Below, in pieces: positions 1 through 11,289 of a stretch of 64,000 nucleotides of DNA. The stretch comes from Castanea sativa. Its lineage: Eukaryota > Streptophyta > Magnoliopsida > Fagales > Fagaceae. The DNA lies in NCBI RefSeq assembly GCF_040712315.1, contig NC_134015.1, forward strand, positions 8,273,945 through 8,337,944, read 5' to 3'. The stretch's first letter is position 1; each line of letters starts with the position of its first letter. Below the pieces are notes generated by a model. That model did no database searches. It saw only the letters and a list, made by a program, of their open reading frames with translations, and was not told the DNA's origin. The position numbers and the translations under genes were made by a program.

Positions 1-872
1 AAGCCAGAACAGAATAACACACAAACCCGAGGCTAAACTCCTGAGGAGAACGCCAACTCAGATGCCCACATAATTAAACAGCTCTATCAGATTAAGGCTA
101 CCACTTTCAAGTTGGACCAACGAAAGATGATAGGGTGGTTATCAGTAGAGCTGCCATACAAACCCTTGATCATGTCTAGGGATCCCTGGAACTTATCTTT
201 CACATACTTCAGGTTCCTGCATTTCGCCAAAGTAACAAAAGAACTATCCCATATAAACACCTAAAGAATAGCACAGTGCAGGGACGAGGTAATGGTGTAA
301 CAGAAGTTGCCTTCAACCTCGTCACCATTGAGCAAGTCCAGCTGAGGGTAAACATGGTCCAATAATAGGGGGCTAGAGGATACTGAGCCCCCCCCCCCCC
401 CTTGGCCAACCTGATAGTAAGAAAAAAAAGGTGGACTTTATCCCATATCCGAGAAACTAGCTAAAGAGAAATTTGCTGAGCAACAACGTCAAGAACCCGG
501 CTCGCCTAACCATCTTGTCCTTTTCCTGAGAAAGGGTTGGTACCCACTTGCCCATCCTGGGTGGTTTCCCCCTAGAAGAAGTAGTACGCCCACCAAAGTG
601 ACTGAAGAGCTTATCCTCAACCTTGAGATCCTCACCAGAAAGGTTGATATCAAAAGAATTTTCATTGCCAAACACTAGGAGGAGAAAGTTATTAACCAAA
701 TCTTCCAAAGTAATGGTGAGCTCACCCATAAAGAAGAAGATCGTGTGAAGAGAAGGACACCAGCAACACACCAAATGTCTAAGGCCTTTAGTATCCCTGA
801 AACCTTCGAGATTCCTAGAAATCACTACTGACTTCAAGATCCCAGTGCCCTCAAAACAGCTAACAAACTCAT

Positions 873-2017
873 TGTTAGAACATATGTGATTGATGTTAGG
901 AACATATGTCATTTAAAATTGGTTAATCCTTTGACAAAATGCACTATACTTGTATTTGGATAGATCTAGGATGTGTTTAATACTTCAAAGAACAAGAGTT
1001 CAAGTTTAGTATTGAAGCCATGTAAATCTGTCCAAGAAACAAGTGAAGAAATGTTGATTCATTAAAGCTCGACAACAACTCGACAACTGCTCGACAGATA
1101 GCTATCTATCGAGATCTTAACATCTAGCTCGACAGCTGTATCTATCGAGCTTTACGAAATTTAGATTTTCAGATTTGATTTTTGGCCCATGCTGACATGT
1201 ATGTGTAGGGTTTCTTTTTTCATAACCCTGAACATATATAAGGCTTATTTTAAAGGCCGTCACAAAAAGTATACAAGGAGAACACATGCAAAAGGTGATC
1301 GAAGCCTTATTCTTTCTAAAAGAAGCTACTGCGTCTTTGCACCTTAGGGTTTTGTAACCAAGTGCTTCTTGATCTTCATTTTTGATGAAGTGAAGAACTT
1401 TGCAGCCAACATTCTTCTTCCTCAAGTTGGTGAGTTATTCACGTACTGGGATATGTGCATCAAGAAGAACACATGCAAAAGGTGATCGAAGCCTTATTCT
1501 TTCTAAAAGAAGCTACTGCGTCTTTGCACCTTAGGGTTTTGTAACCAAGTGCTTCTTGATCTTCATTGTTGATGAAGTGAAGAACTTTGCAGCCAACATT
1601 CTTCTTCCTCAAGTTGGTGAGTTATTCATGTACTGGGATATGTGCATCCAAAGGGTGGTGTTCATATATTAAAGAGTTCAAAGGTTCTGAAGTGGTAAAA
1701 TTTTTTTGCTGTAAGTCATCTACAAGGATTGCAGAGTCTAGAGACAAATTTTTTGTACTAGATCTAAAACTTCTCTTTACTATAGTGGATTGCTTTTCGG
1801 GAAGGTTTCCCCCTAGGTTTTTTCATTGTGAAACTAGTTTGATTCATTGGTTTTCCTGGGTCATCATATCTTGTCTTATTTACTTTTCCGCTGCATATGA
1901 TATTGGCATGATATTGACATTTGTTTGTTTTAACAAGGTTTATTCATAATAAATCTAATTAACCATTCGGGCTTAAAACTTGTTAATTATATCAACTGGA
2001 GTCTAAATTTCCCAACA
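873..2017 (+). mobile_element. Copia-type solo LTR (1145 bp)
   Basis: The block starts TGTTAGAACATATG and ends ATTTCCCAACA, the TG...CA ends of an LTR. It is flanked by CTCAT (868-872) and CTCAC (2018-2022), a 5-bp target-site duplication with one mismatch. No internal retroelement sequence is attached, so it is a solo LTR. Its first 80 bases resemble the minus-strand LTR of the Copia element at 6171-11260: both have an ATCCTTTGACAAAA stretch followed by ACTTGTATTTGG, and both carry clusters of TCGACAG/CTATCGAG words. Removing it rejoins the antisense PMD reading frame on either side, which supports the boundaries. Confidence 0.8.
1281..1652. repeat. 187-bp tandem duplication inside the solo LTR
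   Basis: The sequence starting AACACATGCAAAAGGTGATC at 1281 recurs at 1468 and runs through GTTATTC(A/G)(T/C)GTACTGGGATATGTGCATC in both copies. The two units are nearly identical, so the duplication is young relative to the LTR. Confidence 0.9.
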
Positions 2018-2155
2018 CTCACCATCATAAATTTCTTTATCCACCCAAGTGGACCAACTAGTAATCTTCCCTGAGGCAAAATTGAAGAAGATAGGAACTA
2101 CCTCACAGGATCCTCGTATGATCTAAAGGTCCAAGATCTCCCTTGGATCTAGAAT

Positions 2156-2905
2156 CTGAGTAGAACTGGCAAACCCAGACTGACCAAAAAACAACCAGGT
2201 ATGTGGAGAAGGAGGAGTCTCACTATGAGACACTTGAGGAAAAACAAACTAGGGGTGTACCAGGGATCCCGTAACGGGAAGGCTAGATGATCCACAACTT
2301 CCTACACCTCGCCTTGTATCGACCCTGCTAAAGAACCCTCACCTTTAGAAGGAGTGGGAGAACGCTCTCTCTTTTTTTCGTGAGGAAGAGGAAGAAGCCA
2401 TGGAAGGATGATGTAACAGAAAGGTTAAAGGAGTGCAGAATAGAAAAAAGGTGACAAAAGAAAGGGCAGAAAGAAAGAAGGTGAGTTGGGAAATATCTTT
2501 GGGAGTGAAAGGATAGCTTAAAGTGACTACAATAATAGCACAGAGAAAGGTTGAAGGAGATGAAGTATAGAAAAATGCGCCAGTTGCCAATATTCAATTT
2601 TTTGAGAGAAGTTATTGTCAGCTAATTAATGGGGAGTTATGGGAAACGTAAAAAGTGGGTAGGAAGTTTACCCAGACACTTAACTGCCACGTTTCTTGAA
2701 AAAAGGGGGGGGGGGAGTTATGAAAGAAGTGGGATACATGGAGAAGCAGGACGCTAGAGGATAACGTAAAGGAGCAGGATCCCAAGGGGCGAAGAGAAGG
2801 GATCCTGAAGCTGACTGGGAAAACAAGTGAAAATCCTTGCAAAAATCAAGATTCTCGTCTACTCAAGCGTGGGTTGCAGGCAACCCACGAGCTCGGGGGG
2901 CTAAA
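2156..2905. other. Retroelement 3' internal region and polypurine tract
   Basis: No intact gene is seen. The stretch contains a poly-G run (about 2706-2715) and purine-rich sequence, and ends in CGGGGGGCTAAA (2894-2905) directly before the TG of the following LTR, where a plus-strand polypurine tract belongs. I read it as the untranslated tail of the gypsy-like element that extends off the left edge. Confidence 0.5.
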
Positions 2906-4370
2906 TGTTGAGGTTCAAAATATCACAATATTTTACCCAAGCCCAAAACAATGCAAAAAATTGAAATCTAAGAACCATGTGGGCTTTGAAGGAAAAGGTA
3001 AGGCCCAAATTCATTAAAGTCAATGGGAAGGGGCCTAAACCCATAAAGGGACAGGCTTCAGGCCTTATAAAACAAAGAAGGAAGAGAAGCTCAGCCCAGC
3101 CCTTAGTGAGAAAATCGTTGGAGAAACTGGAGGGAAGACTAAACCAGGATACTTGGGGATTCCCAGAAGCCTCGAATCCTCGGGATATGCAATAGGGCCA
3201 GTTTGGGACTGAGACAGCTCAAGGGGGCATGCCTAGAAACACAAAGAATGAGAACAAATATATTCCATCAGCCACCAAATGATGTAGAAAAGTGGCAGAA
3301 GACTTAGGAACCAATGCTTCAAGAAAAAAGGTCTGGTACCTCAAAGAACCCAAGGAGATGGACCATGAAGGAAGGTGGTTGGGGATCTTTCAGCCTGATA
3401 GAAAGGAATCTACCCATTTAGAGAAAATGACAAAAGGGAAAGCAGTCAAAAAGTAGGTCTAAAAAGTAATCTCTAGAAGTTTTGGGAAAAGAAAGGTCAA
3501 AAGTCAGCCCTTAGGACCTTCGATAAGAGGAAGGTCAGTTAGGAGATTTTGGACAAGGAACCTCAAAAGGGGAAAATAATGAGAAAATGAGGAAGGGACT
3601 AGCAACCATTGTTGCTGACACAACATTGGTTCTGGTACCCTGGGCAGTAAATAGAGGGAATCTCGAGTACACCAAAAACCCTAAAAGGGTACTATAAAAG
3701 GTAGGGGAGCCAATAGTAAAATGGCATTTAGGAATAGGGAATTAGAGCAAAAAAGATCTTTTAGAAAACATCTTTAGAATTCAAAAAGAGAAAAGAGAGG
3801 GAAAACACCGTTCGGGATCTTGCAACAGACACTAGAGAATACACTTGAATTTAAAGAGATTCAAACTTCACAAATCTTAGAAGCCTAAAAGAGCTATTTA
3901 AGTCTATGATTTTTGAACCTATTTGAACCTTGTGATATATCCTAGTGCAATAAGAGCATAATGTATTGAAAAAACTTAAGAAAAATAATGAAGCATTTCT
4001 TATTATCCTAAGGATCCTAACGTTTTATTTCATTTTCCCTTTACTTATATCATTTCTTTATTGTTCCTCATTACGCAATATATATGTATTTTCCATGTGT
4101 TAGTATGTATGTATTGTAGGACCCACGTTTTGCGCATAGCCTAGTTCGAAATCAGCCCAACTTAGCTGTGGTGAACCAAGGCCAGTCCCTTAAACTTAAG
4201 CACAAAGGCCCAGGATCCTTGTTTCTATTTGAGCCTGTGTGCTAACAAAAAAAGAACCCACACCGCCCTGACTGACAATTGTGTGTTTTCTTCTTTCTCT
4301 TTTTCACATTCCCCTAAACCGCAATGCATAAGACTCATGGGTCATGGAGTCCACATGGACCACATCAACA
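2906..4370 (+). mobile_element. 3' LTR of a Ty3/gypsy-like retrotransposon
   Basis: The block begins TGTTGAGGTTCAAAAT right after a polypurine tract and ends CCACATCAACA, giving matching TGTTGA/TCAACA termini over 1465 bp. A plausible TATA box (TATAAAAGG, near 3694) sits in the right place for an LTR promoter. The expected target duplication would be ATGAC (4371-4375), but its partner and the 5' LTR lie outside the window, so the ends rest on the polypurine tract and terminal inverted repeat only. An ORF inside it (2977-3195) is not a gene. Confidence 0.6.
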
Positions 4371-6165
4371 ATGACACATTCTGTACCCACTAGATAAATT
4401 AGGAACAAAGACGTACTTGTGTTCAACATTCGAATCAATAAAATAATCTGCAATTAAAAGAGAAATTTGAGTAATTTTGCATTCTAGAATCATTATTCAA
4501 TTATGCTTCTGCATCATCAATCTTGTTCTCTCTTTGTTCACTAAAGAATCAAATAACTAGCGCTGCTACATGCATATACAACAAATTAGGCAGTGCGCGT
4601 GGACTGCCTTGATCCCTTCTGTTATGTTTACTGAAGAATAAATGCTAAGGTTTGTAGTAAGAAAAGATGCTCCAATATGGGTAGTCTGTATTGACCAAAA
4701 TTTTGAGGCCATGGACTAGTTCAAATTAAAGAAATGAAAAAAAATTTTGAGAGTGGTATCAAATGATAAAGATGAACTGGATGAGTTTGAAAATACACTT
4801 GGGTTGTGAAGTAGAAGAATTTCAAGTGTGACAAAAAAATGAGGCCCTTATACTATTGCAATTATTAAGGGTTTTTATTAGCCATTACATTATAAATAAC
4901 AGATGTACAACATTTATTTTGTGATAATTGTATCAAATGATTGTTTTTATTTTTATTTTTTTGGTCTCAAGTAAGTAATTGTGCATAATTTAAAAACAAT
5001 GACACTAAAGTAGTGTCGTATTCAGCAATTGATCAAATGCCTAAGACTAAATGATGTTATTACATTATAGAGCCCAGGGAAACGTTGTCATCGTGATCAG
5101 GAATAATCATCTTAAGTTAGTCATGTGTTCGTCACATGTTTCAGTTATGAAAGGATTAGTTTGGACAACTTAAATTCTAGTCAAATTTCAAGTAGGCAAA
5201 GTGTCAAATTTTAAATCATAAGTAAACAACTTAAATTCGACCAAACCATAGACGCATAAATTGTAATTTGTCTAAAGATCAAAATGGGCAATGGACAGCA
5301 CTGATGTTCAATGAAACAAATATTTTCTTTCAGTTATTACTTATTACTCTAAAATTCAATTATAAATAATCTCAGCACATTATCTAAAAACGTAAAGTTT
5401 TCTAAGCACAAAAAAAAGCCCTAACTCTTCCTGCTACTTTGATTCCAGTGTACAAGGAACAAGTGCTAACAGTTTCCACATAAATGAGCACGATGCCAAA
5501 GAATGAGGAAGATATATTCTTAAGCCAATTTAACAATTAACAATAAAAATGAGAAGGAAGAATAATTAATTAATTTTTTTGAATTATATGTTGAAATTGT
5601 GAATTTTAATGATAAATAACTCATAAATTAAAACAAAAAATTTGAATGTAAAATACAAAGATTAAAACCACAAATAAAAGTGAAGTTTAAGAAAAATTTA
5701 AATTAGTGTGATAAATGTGAAAGATTGCAGAATAGTGTCTGTGTATATATATACACATGAGAGCAGAAAGTATATAAAAATTAGTACCGAGAGAGATTTG
5801 CTTTTTGATTTTGATTGGAAAAGAGAGGTATTATAATTTATAAGGGAAATGAAGGGTCAAGGACCGAGAGGTGTTGTTCATGTGGGAAAGGCAGGGCGAC
5901 TCTGTTTTGTCATTTTTTTAGTTTTGGAAGTGTGGTCCAACCCCCATAGTCCCATCCAATGAAATACAATTCTTGAATTTATTCATCATCCAAGGACATG
6001 CAAAAGAAAAAGAGATGCACGAGAATGGAGTGTCCAAGTAAGGTATCACAACCTTTAAACAAACAAGACAAGAAAGTAATTCTTGAATTTATTCAGCGAA
6101 ATGTTTTGCACACAGAGAGAGAAAGAGATCGCTTGAAGCATAGGGAAATTTCCTTTATTTCATCC
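4371..6165. other. AT-rich intergenic DNA upstream of the NLR pseudogene
   Basis: No gene, RNA or clear transposon boundary is seen. The stretch is AT-rich with short simple runs. If the Copia element at 6171-11260 is removed, its right end joins the NLR pseudogene directly, so the last few hundred bases probably were that gene's promoter and 5' leader. Confidence 0.4.
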
Positions 6166-6170
6166 GTCCC

Positions 6171-7205
6171 TGATAGGCCAAAAACGTATTGACCCCTTGT
6201 GATAAATTAAGTTGATTAATTAGCCAAGTTTATTAATTAATCAAATTTACATGCAAACGCGTGGTAGCACAAACAAATCATCAATAAACTAAAGCGCAGT
6301 GGAAAATAAATGACATGGTGATTTGTTTACGAATGAGGAAAACCTACACGGCAAAAACCCCACGGGGTGATTTTAAGGTCACCACTCCCGAAATTCCACT
6401 ATTATCACAACAAGTGGTTACAAGTAAAGGAATCCCAAGTACCTTACCAACCTATAGTTGAACCCTTACCCCAATACCCAATTGAACTTATTCTGTAGTG
6501 ACAATTTCTCCTTTTAATGCATGGCTCCCAGTACGTGACTAACCAATTGCACGGATCCCAGTACGCGACTTACTCCTTTGCACGAATCCTAGTACATGAC
6601 CAACTCCACACAACCCTTTGATTATTGTAGTTGATTTGTAGCAGCTTCACAAGAAACACTAATAAGATCTTCAATGTTGGTGCAAGAGACTTTGCTTGGT
6701 CACAAAACTAAAGGCGTACAAGAAACACAGCAAAAACTCTTTCTTCTGTAGAAGGAGGCTAGGGTTTCAAAAAGAAAACCTTATGAAGCTCTTTAGGGTT
6801 AGGTTTTTCTTTTTCCACCTCCTTTAAATAAGAGCTTTAATGGGCTCTCCTATTCCAAATAGATTTACACAAATCTTGGCATTTCCTAGTCCAATAAGAA
6901 TTATACAAACCCATAAACAAATAACCTTTTAGAGTAAAAACGTTGTTGGCTATAATCTGAAACCCGTAAGCTCGATCGATCGAGACATCTGTCGAGCTTT
7001 AATGAATCTCAACAGATCGAGCTTCTGTCGAGGAGGTATTGAGACCTGTAGTTTGCACTTTTCTTGAGCAGTTCTTGAGTAATCTTCATGCCTTCAATTT
7101 AACTACTTATAATGATCATCTTAAACCTACTTACATTTACCCAAATACAAGTAAAGTAGGTTTTGTCAAAGGATATGCCAATTACATAAAAATATGTCCC
7201 CAACA
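6171..7205 (-). repeat. 3' LTR of the Copia element
   Basis: A 1035-bp direct repeat of 10224-11260. It lies next to the polypurine tract, so it is the 3' LTR on the minus strand. It contains the CTCGATCGATCGAG and CTGTCGAG words near 6972-7032. Confidence 0.92.
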
Positions 7206-7217
7206 ATCTCCCCCTTT
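7206..7217 (-). other. Polypurine tract of the Copia element
   Basis: On the minus strand this reads AAAGGGGGAGAT and abuts the 3' LTR, the position and composition of a plus-strand priming site for reverse transcription. Confidence 0.75.
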
Positions 7218-7861
7218 GGCAATCCGTGAGAAAACCACAAGAGTACATTGAATGTCCTAGAATACATTCTACTCAAGATTACAGAATAAATAAGCCTAGT
7301 CTAAAGATCTGAACCTTGGAAGTTGCTGCAAGAAGAAGGTTTGGAATCTTGACTTGGCTTTAACTTGTCTTTCCTGAAAGGCACTAAACAAAACACATCA
7401 AAGTACCATGTGGAAAACAATGACAAGTTAAATAAATAAGAACCATGTGTATAAAAAGAGAAAAGAAACAACACATGTGAGATAAAGAGTGAAACACATA
7501 CATCATCACATATACCACTTGATAAGTATCATGTATGTAAAAATGGTTACAAAACCAAAAGATACACAACACAAAAATATATCAATATCAATATGTATCA
7601 AACTAACTCTCCCTTTAACATGAAGTTCTCCCCCTAAGTCTATTACTCCCCCTGAGGAATGACATTCAATTTTTAAATTTCTCACCCCTTTTGACGCGAT
7701 TGTTAAAGGGCATAAAAAGCCAAAAAACTTGACCAAAGATAGACAGAAAACAGATATAAAGGGAACAGGAGAACAAGGAACCATAGACCTGCAAGAAAAA
7801 GAAAAACAAGATGCTATGGACAAAAAAAATGCAAAACAAAGAAAAATGAAATGCATGCAAG

Positions 7862-8068
7862 GGTATCTCGATCGATCGAGAGGTGTCGAGAAGCTATCAA
7901 GCATACCTCGATGGATCGAACAGCTATCGAAAAGCTATCGAGGAGACATGAGATATCTCGATCGATCCACCTAGCTATCGAGAGGTGTCGAGATTGCGAT
8001 AAGATGCAATTGAAGAGCTCGACAGATAAGTCAGGTATTGAGAGGTGTCAAGAAGGTATCGAGAAGGC
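7862..8068. repeat. Degenerate TCGA-palindrome repeat cluster
   Basis: About eight imperfect copies of words like CTCGATCGATCGAG, AGCTATCGAG and GAGGTGTCGAG lie in about 200 bp of the Copia interior. The same words occur in both LTRs of this element and in the solo LTR at 873-2017. The cluster is rich in self-complementary 8-14-mers. It is repeat DNA; I see no coding role. Confidence 0.7.
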
Positions 8069-8655
8069 TTAAAAACATTTTTTTTCAAAGAGGAGAAAAA
8101 CACAGATATGAATGCAATCAAGTATAGAACTCAGTCAATGACCCAACCAACATTTTAACCTTTCAAAACATCTCTCAATCAACAAAGAGTTAAGCATTTA
8201 GCTCCCAAAAACACACGCACACACACTAAACAAGTCTAACCGATTTTATATTTCAAAAACAAGTCAAGACAATTTAGTAAGTATACATCAACACATGTAA
8301 ACCTTGTGATGGCCAAATCACATTGTACCTGCACATGTATCAAAAGTAGCAAAAAATATTGCACGTTGTGTGTGAAAAACATCGCAAGATTGCATCAGTG
8401 TCTCAAGGTTATGATGATTTGAGATATGAGAAAATCACTTTAACTCGCACACAATCATAACTGTTTGATGGAGACTATCACCTTTAAGGTACATTCTATA
8501 ACTCCCACATCTCCTAGAAAACACGCTTGCAATCATATTTAAAGCACTTTTTTCCTTTTTGCTTTTATTTTCTTTGCATATTTTCTTTTTATTAAGCAAA
8601 CCATGTATGGGTATACAAAGGAGAGAGAATAAATACCCAATTATGTTAAACTTTT

Positions 8656-8735
8656 GACATTGCACTTTTGCTATGCCAAAACATACAGATGTCATTGACA
8701 TTGCACTTTTGCTATGCTGAAATATACAGATGTCA
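8656..8735. repeat. 40-bp tandem duplication
   Basis: TGACATTGCACTTTTGCTAT at 8656 recurs at 8696, and both copies end ACAGATGTCAT. This is two copies of a 40-bp unit in the Copia interior. Confidence 0.85.
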
Positions 8736-9104
8736 TATCATGATTGACGGGTAATAGTGGTGAGATGGTTATTTATGCCTTTTTCTTAGGATTTTCTAAT
8801 CTTACCCGTCAAAAAGAGTGATACGAGTGTTAAGTACAAGATATCACTTAACCTTACTCATCACAAACAAAGAGCCACGAAACTCACTTGCTTAGTTGTG
8901 CATAGAGATGCTCATCTAAGCTACAAGAGATACAAAGTTTAGAAAACTCTGTTTCAATGGCCATTTTAAGGTTGACAAGAACCGATGTACACATACACAC
9001 ACTGTTTTTGTAATTTTTTGATTTTTCAATTTTTTTTGATTTGGAAAATAAAACAAAAATAAAAACTAAACAACCAAACAAAAACAGACAAAAAAAAAAT
9101 GAAA

Positions 9105-9180
9105 GCATGAAAGAAAGATGCATGTGCATAAAGGCATGAAAGAAAGATGCATGTGCATGAAGACATGATAGAAAGATGTA
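9105..9180. repeat. 29-bp tandem repeat, about 2.6 copies
   Basis: GCATGAAAGAAAGATGCATG repeats at 9105, 9134 and, diverged, 9163. It sits in the Copia interior, 3' of gag on the minus strand. Confidence 0.85.
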
Positions 9181-9271
9181 GAGCATGATTCCAAAAGCAT
9201 ATAAGAAATCAAGCAAAGAGAGACCTACTTTAGATAGAAAGAATTAAAGCAAAGGACAAACAAAAAGACAA

Positions 9272-10182
9272 TTAAGTCTTAGGATCCTTTATCACCCACA
9301 CAGCTCGAGTCTTTAGCCGTGAAGATGAAAATGCACGTGTCCTAATATGACTACTAAAAGACATAGAGGAATTAGAATTCCCCTTAAATTGAGTCAAAAA
9401 ACTCAAAATTTTTAATAACTCACCAAGAATAGGTACAGGGCCTTTAGACAAAGGATGGGACCTATTGGACACTCGCTTATGAGGAAACAACTTGAAACAA
9501 TTAGGACGAGTGTGACCAGAAGCACTACAATGGTGACAAACATGAGTAGTTTTTGAACTACTATGCTTCCTAGAAGGAGGTCTAACCATAGAGGTTGACA
9601 GAGGCCTCAATTTAGGACAATTTGGCCTAATATGACCAACAATGTGACAATGATGACAAGTGGGGACAAATTCAGAATTTTTATTCAGCCTAGGAGGAGT
9701 TTTAGACATAGGTTTAGAAACTTCAGCGTTAACATCAGATTGTTTACCTTTGTCTATCCTAGCAATATTAGCCTTCAAATCTTCATTATTCCTTTTAAAT
9801 GGGGGAATATAAAAATCTTTTTTTTTTTTTGAGTTAGGCTCAACAACAAATTTGGCACTAGTTAATTTTTCAACTTCAGTTTTAAATTCAACTAGTTGCT
9901 CTTCCAAACTCTTAATTTTTCCACCTGAGATGAAATTTGATTTTTAAAATTCTTATTCAAATTATTGTCTTCATCCAATTTTGCAATCAAATCATCTTTT
10001 TCAAGCTTGACCTTTTTAAATTTAGCTTTTAATTTTGTAGAACATTCAAGAGATTTCATACAAAAATTATAAAGCTTGCAATAGGCATCTTGACTACCAT
10101 CATCATCATTCAACACAAGATCATGCAAATCAAAACAATCAAGAGTTTCCATGACAACAGGAGTCAATGGATCACACAGCAA
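9272..10182 (-). pseudogene. gag: Copia gag polyprotein, frameshifted
   Basis: Gag is the retroelement capsid and nucleocapsid protein that packages element RNA in cytoplasmic particles. Reading starts at 10182 (MLCDPLTPVVMETLDCFDLH), passes a Lys/Glu/Asp-rich region likely to be coiled coil (SLECSTKLKAKFKKVKLEK), then shifts frame near 9915, where VEKLR is followed in another frame by LEEQLVEFKTEVEKLTSAKF. Two CCHC zinc knuckles follow: CHHCHIVGHIRPNC and CHHCSASGHTRPNC, each C-X2-C-X4-H-X4-C. Reading ends at KDPKT, where a protease and integrase region would be expected in an autonomous element but is missing. The knuckle spelling resembles SIRE-lineage Copia gag. The single-base frameshift makes it a pseudogene, although the rest is well preserved. 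Confidence 0.85.
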
Positions 10183-10207
10183 AGATTAAAACCTAATGAG
10201 AGTGTGC

Positions 10208-10221
10208 CTGCTCTGATACCA
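10208..10221 (-). other. Primer binding site of the Copia element
   Basis: The minus strand reads TGGTATCAGAGCAG two bases after the 5' LTR end. TGGTATCAGAGC is the classic plant primer binding site for the initiator methionine tRNA 3' end. Confidence 0.9.
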
Positions 10222-10223
10222 CT

Positions 10224-11260
10224 TGATAGGCCAAAAACGTATTGACCCCTTGTGATGAATTAAGTTGATTAATTAGCCAAGTTTATTAATTAATCAAATT
10301 TACATGCAAACGCGTGATAGCACAAACAAATCACCAATAAACTAAAGTACAGCGAAAAATAAATGACATGGTGATTTATTTACGAATGGAGAAAACCTAC
10401 ACGGCAAAAATTCCACCGGATGATTTTAAGGTCACCACTCCCGAAATTCCCCTATTATCACAACAAGCGGTTACAAGTAAAGGAATCCTAAGTACCTTAC
10501 CAACCTATAATTGAACCCTTACCCCAATATCCAATTGGACTTGTTCCAGTAGTGACAATTTCTCCTTTCAATGCACGGCTCCCAGTACATGACTAACCAA
10601 TTGCGCGAATCCCAGTACGCGACTTACTCCTTTGCACGAATCCTAGTACGTGACTAACTCCACAGCAACCCTTTCATTGTTGTAGTTGATTTGCAGCAGT
10701 TTCACAAAAAACACCAATAAGATCTTCAATATTGGTGCAAGAGACTTTGCTTGGTCACAAAACCAAAGGCCTACAAGAAACGCAGCAAGAATTCTTTCTT
10801 TTGTAGAAGGAGGCTAGGGTTTCAAAAAGAAAACCTTATGAAACTCTCTAGGGTTAGGTTTTTCTTTTTCCACCTCCTTCAAATAGGAGCTTCAATGGGC
10901 TTTCCTATTCTAAGTAGATTTACACAAACCTTAGGCTTTCCTAGTCTAATAAGAATTATACAAACCCATAAATAAATAGCCTTTTAGAGTAAAAACGTTG
11001 CTGGCTATAATCTGAAACCTGTAAGCTCGATCGATCGAGACATATGTCGAGCTTTAATGAATCTCGACAGATCGAGCTTCTGTCGAGGAGGTATTGAGAC
11101 CTGCAGTTTGCACTTTTCTTGAGCAGTTCTTAAGTAATCTTCATGTCTTCAATTTAACCACTTATAATGATCATCTTGAACCTACTTAAATTTACCCAAA
11201 TACAAGTAAATTGCGTTTTGTCAAAGGATATGCCAATTACATAAAAATATGTCCCCAACA
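10224..11260 (-). repeat. 5' LTR of the Copia element
   Basis: A 1037-bp direct repeat of 6171-7205. It lies next to the primer binding site, so it is the 5' LTR on the minus strand. Its outer edge is followed by the GTCCC target duplication. Confidence 0.92.
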
Positions 11261-11289
11261 GTCCCCATCACAACCATCTGTTTCTTTTC

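Larger units (their letters stand above)
1..2155 (-). pseudogene. Plant-mobile-domain (PMD) remnant, antisense in a retroelement tail
   Basis: Reading the minus strand from about 2155 down gives a broken protein that I recognise as the plant mobile domain found in plant transposons and related host genes. Visible pieces are FASGKITSWSTWVDKEI (near 2070-2020), then EFVSCFEGTGILKSVVISRN and a GELTITLEDLVNN stretch (867-650), then a KVEDKLFSHFGGRT stretch, and finally TIRLAKGGG...YPLAPYY near 420-350. The frame is interrupted by a stop in the 2120s, by a 1145-bp solo LTR (873-2017), by a stop after KFLFS (457) and by a homopolymer C run near 388-402. The domain is therefore dead here and continues off the left edge. 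It lies antisense to the gypsy-type LTR at 2906, an arrangement known for additional antisense ORFs in some Tat-lineage Ty3/gypsy elements. Family call fairly sure; carrier element inferred. Confidence 0.7.
6171..11260 (-). mobile_element. Copia (SIRE-like) LTR retrotransposon lacking pol
   Basis: Two direct repeats of about 1.04 kb (6171-7205 and 10224-11260) bound a 3.0-kb interior, and GTCCC flanks the whole element on both sides (6166-6170 and 11261-11265). On the minus strand the LTR begins TGTTGGGGACATA and ends CCTATCA. The 5' LTR is followed two bases later by TGGTATCAGAGC, complementary to initiator methionine tRNA. AAAGGGGGAGAT (7217-7206) lies directly before the 3' LTR as polypurine tract. 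The only coding region is a frameshifted gag with two zinc knuckles. Protease, integrase, reverse transcriptase and RNase H are absent, so the copy is non-autonomous. By eye the LTRs are roughly 95% identical. It sits at the extreme 5' end of the NLR pseudogene. Confidence 0.92.

Noticed and set aside
1587..1949. 120-codon plus-strand open frame
   Set aside because: Lies entirely inside the solo LTR and has no gag or pol similarity.
2977..3195. 72-codon plus-strand open frame
   Set aside because: Sits inside the gypsy-like LTR upstream of its TATA box; not expected to code.
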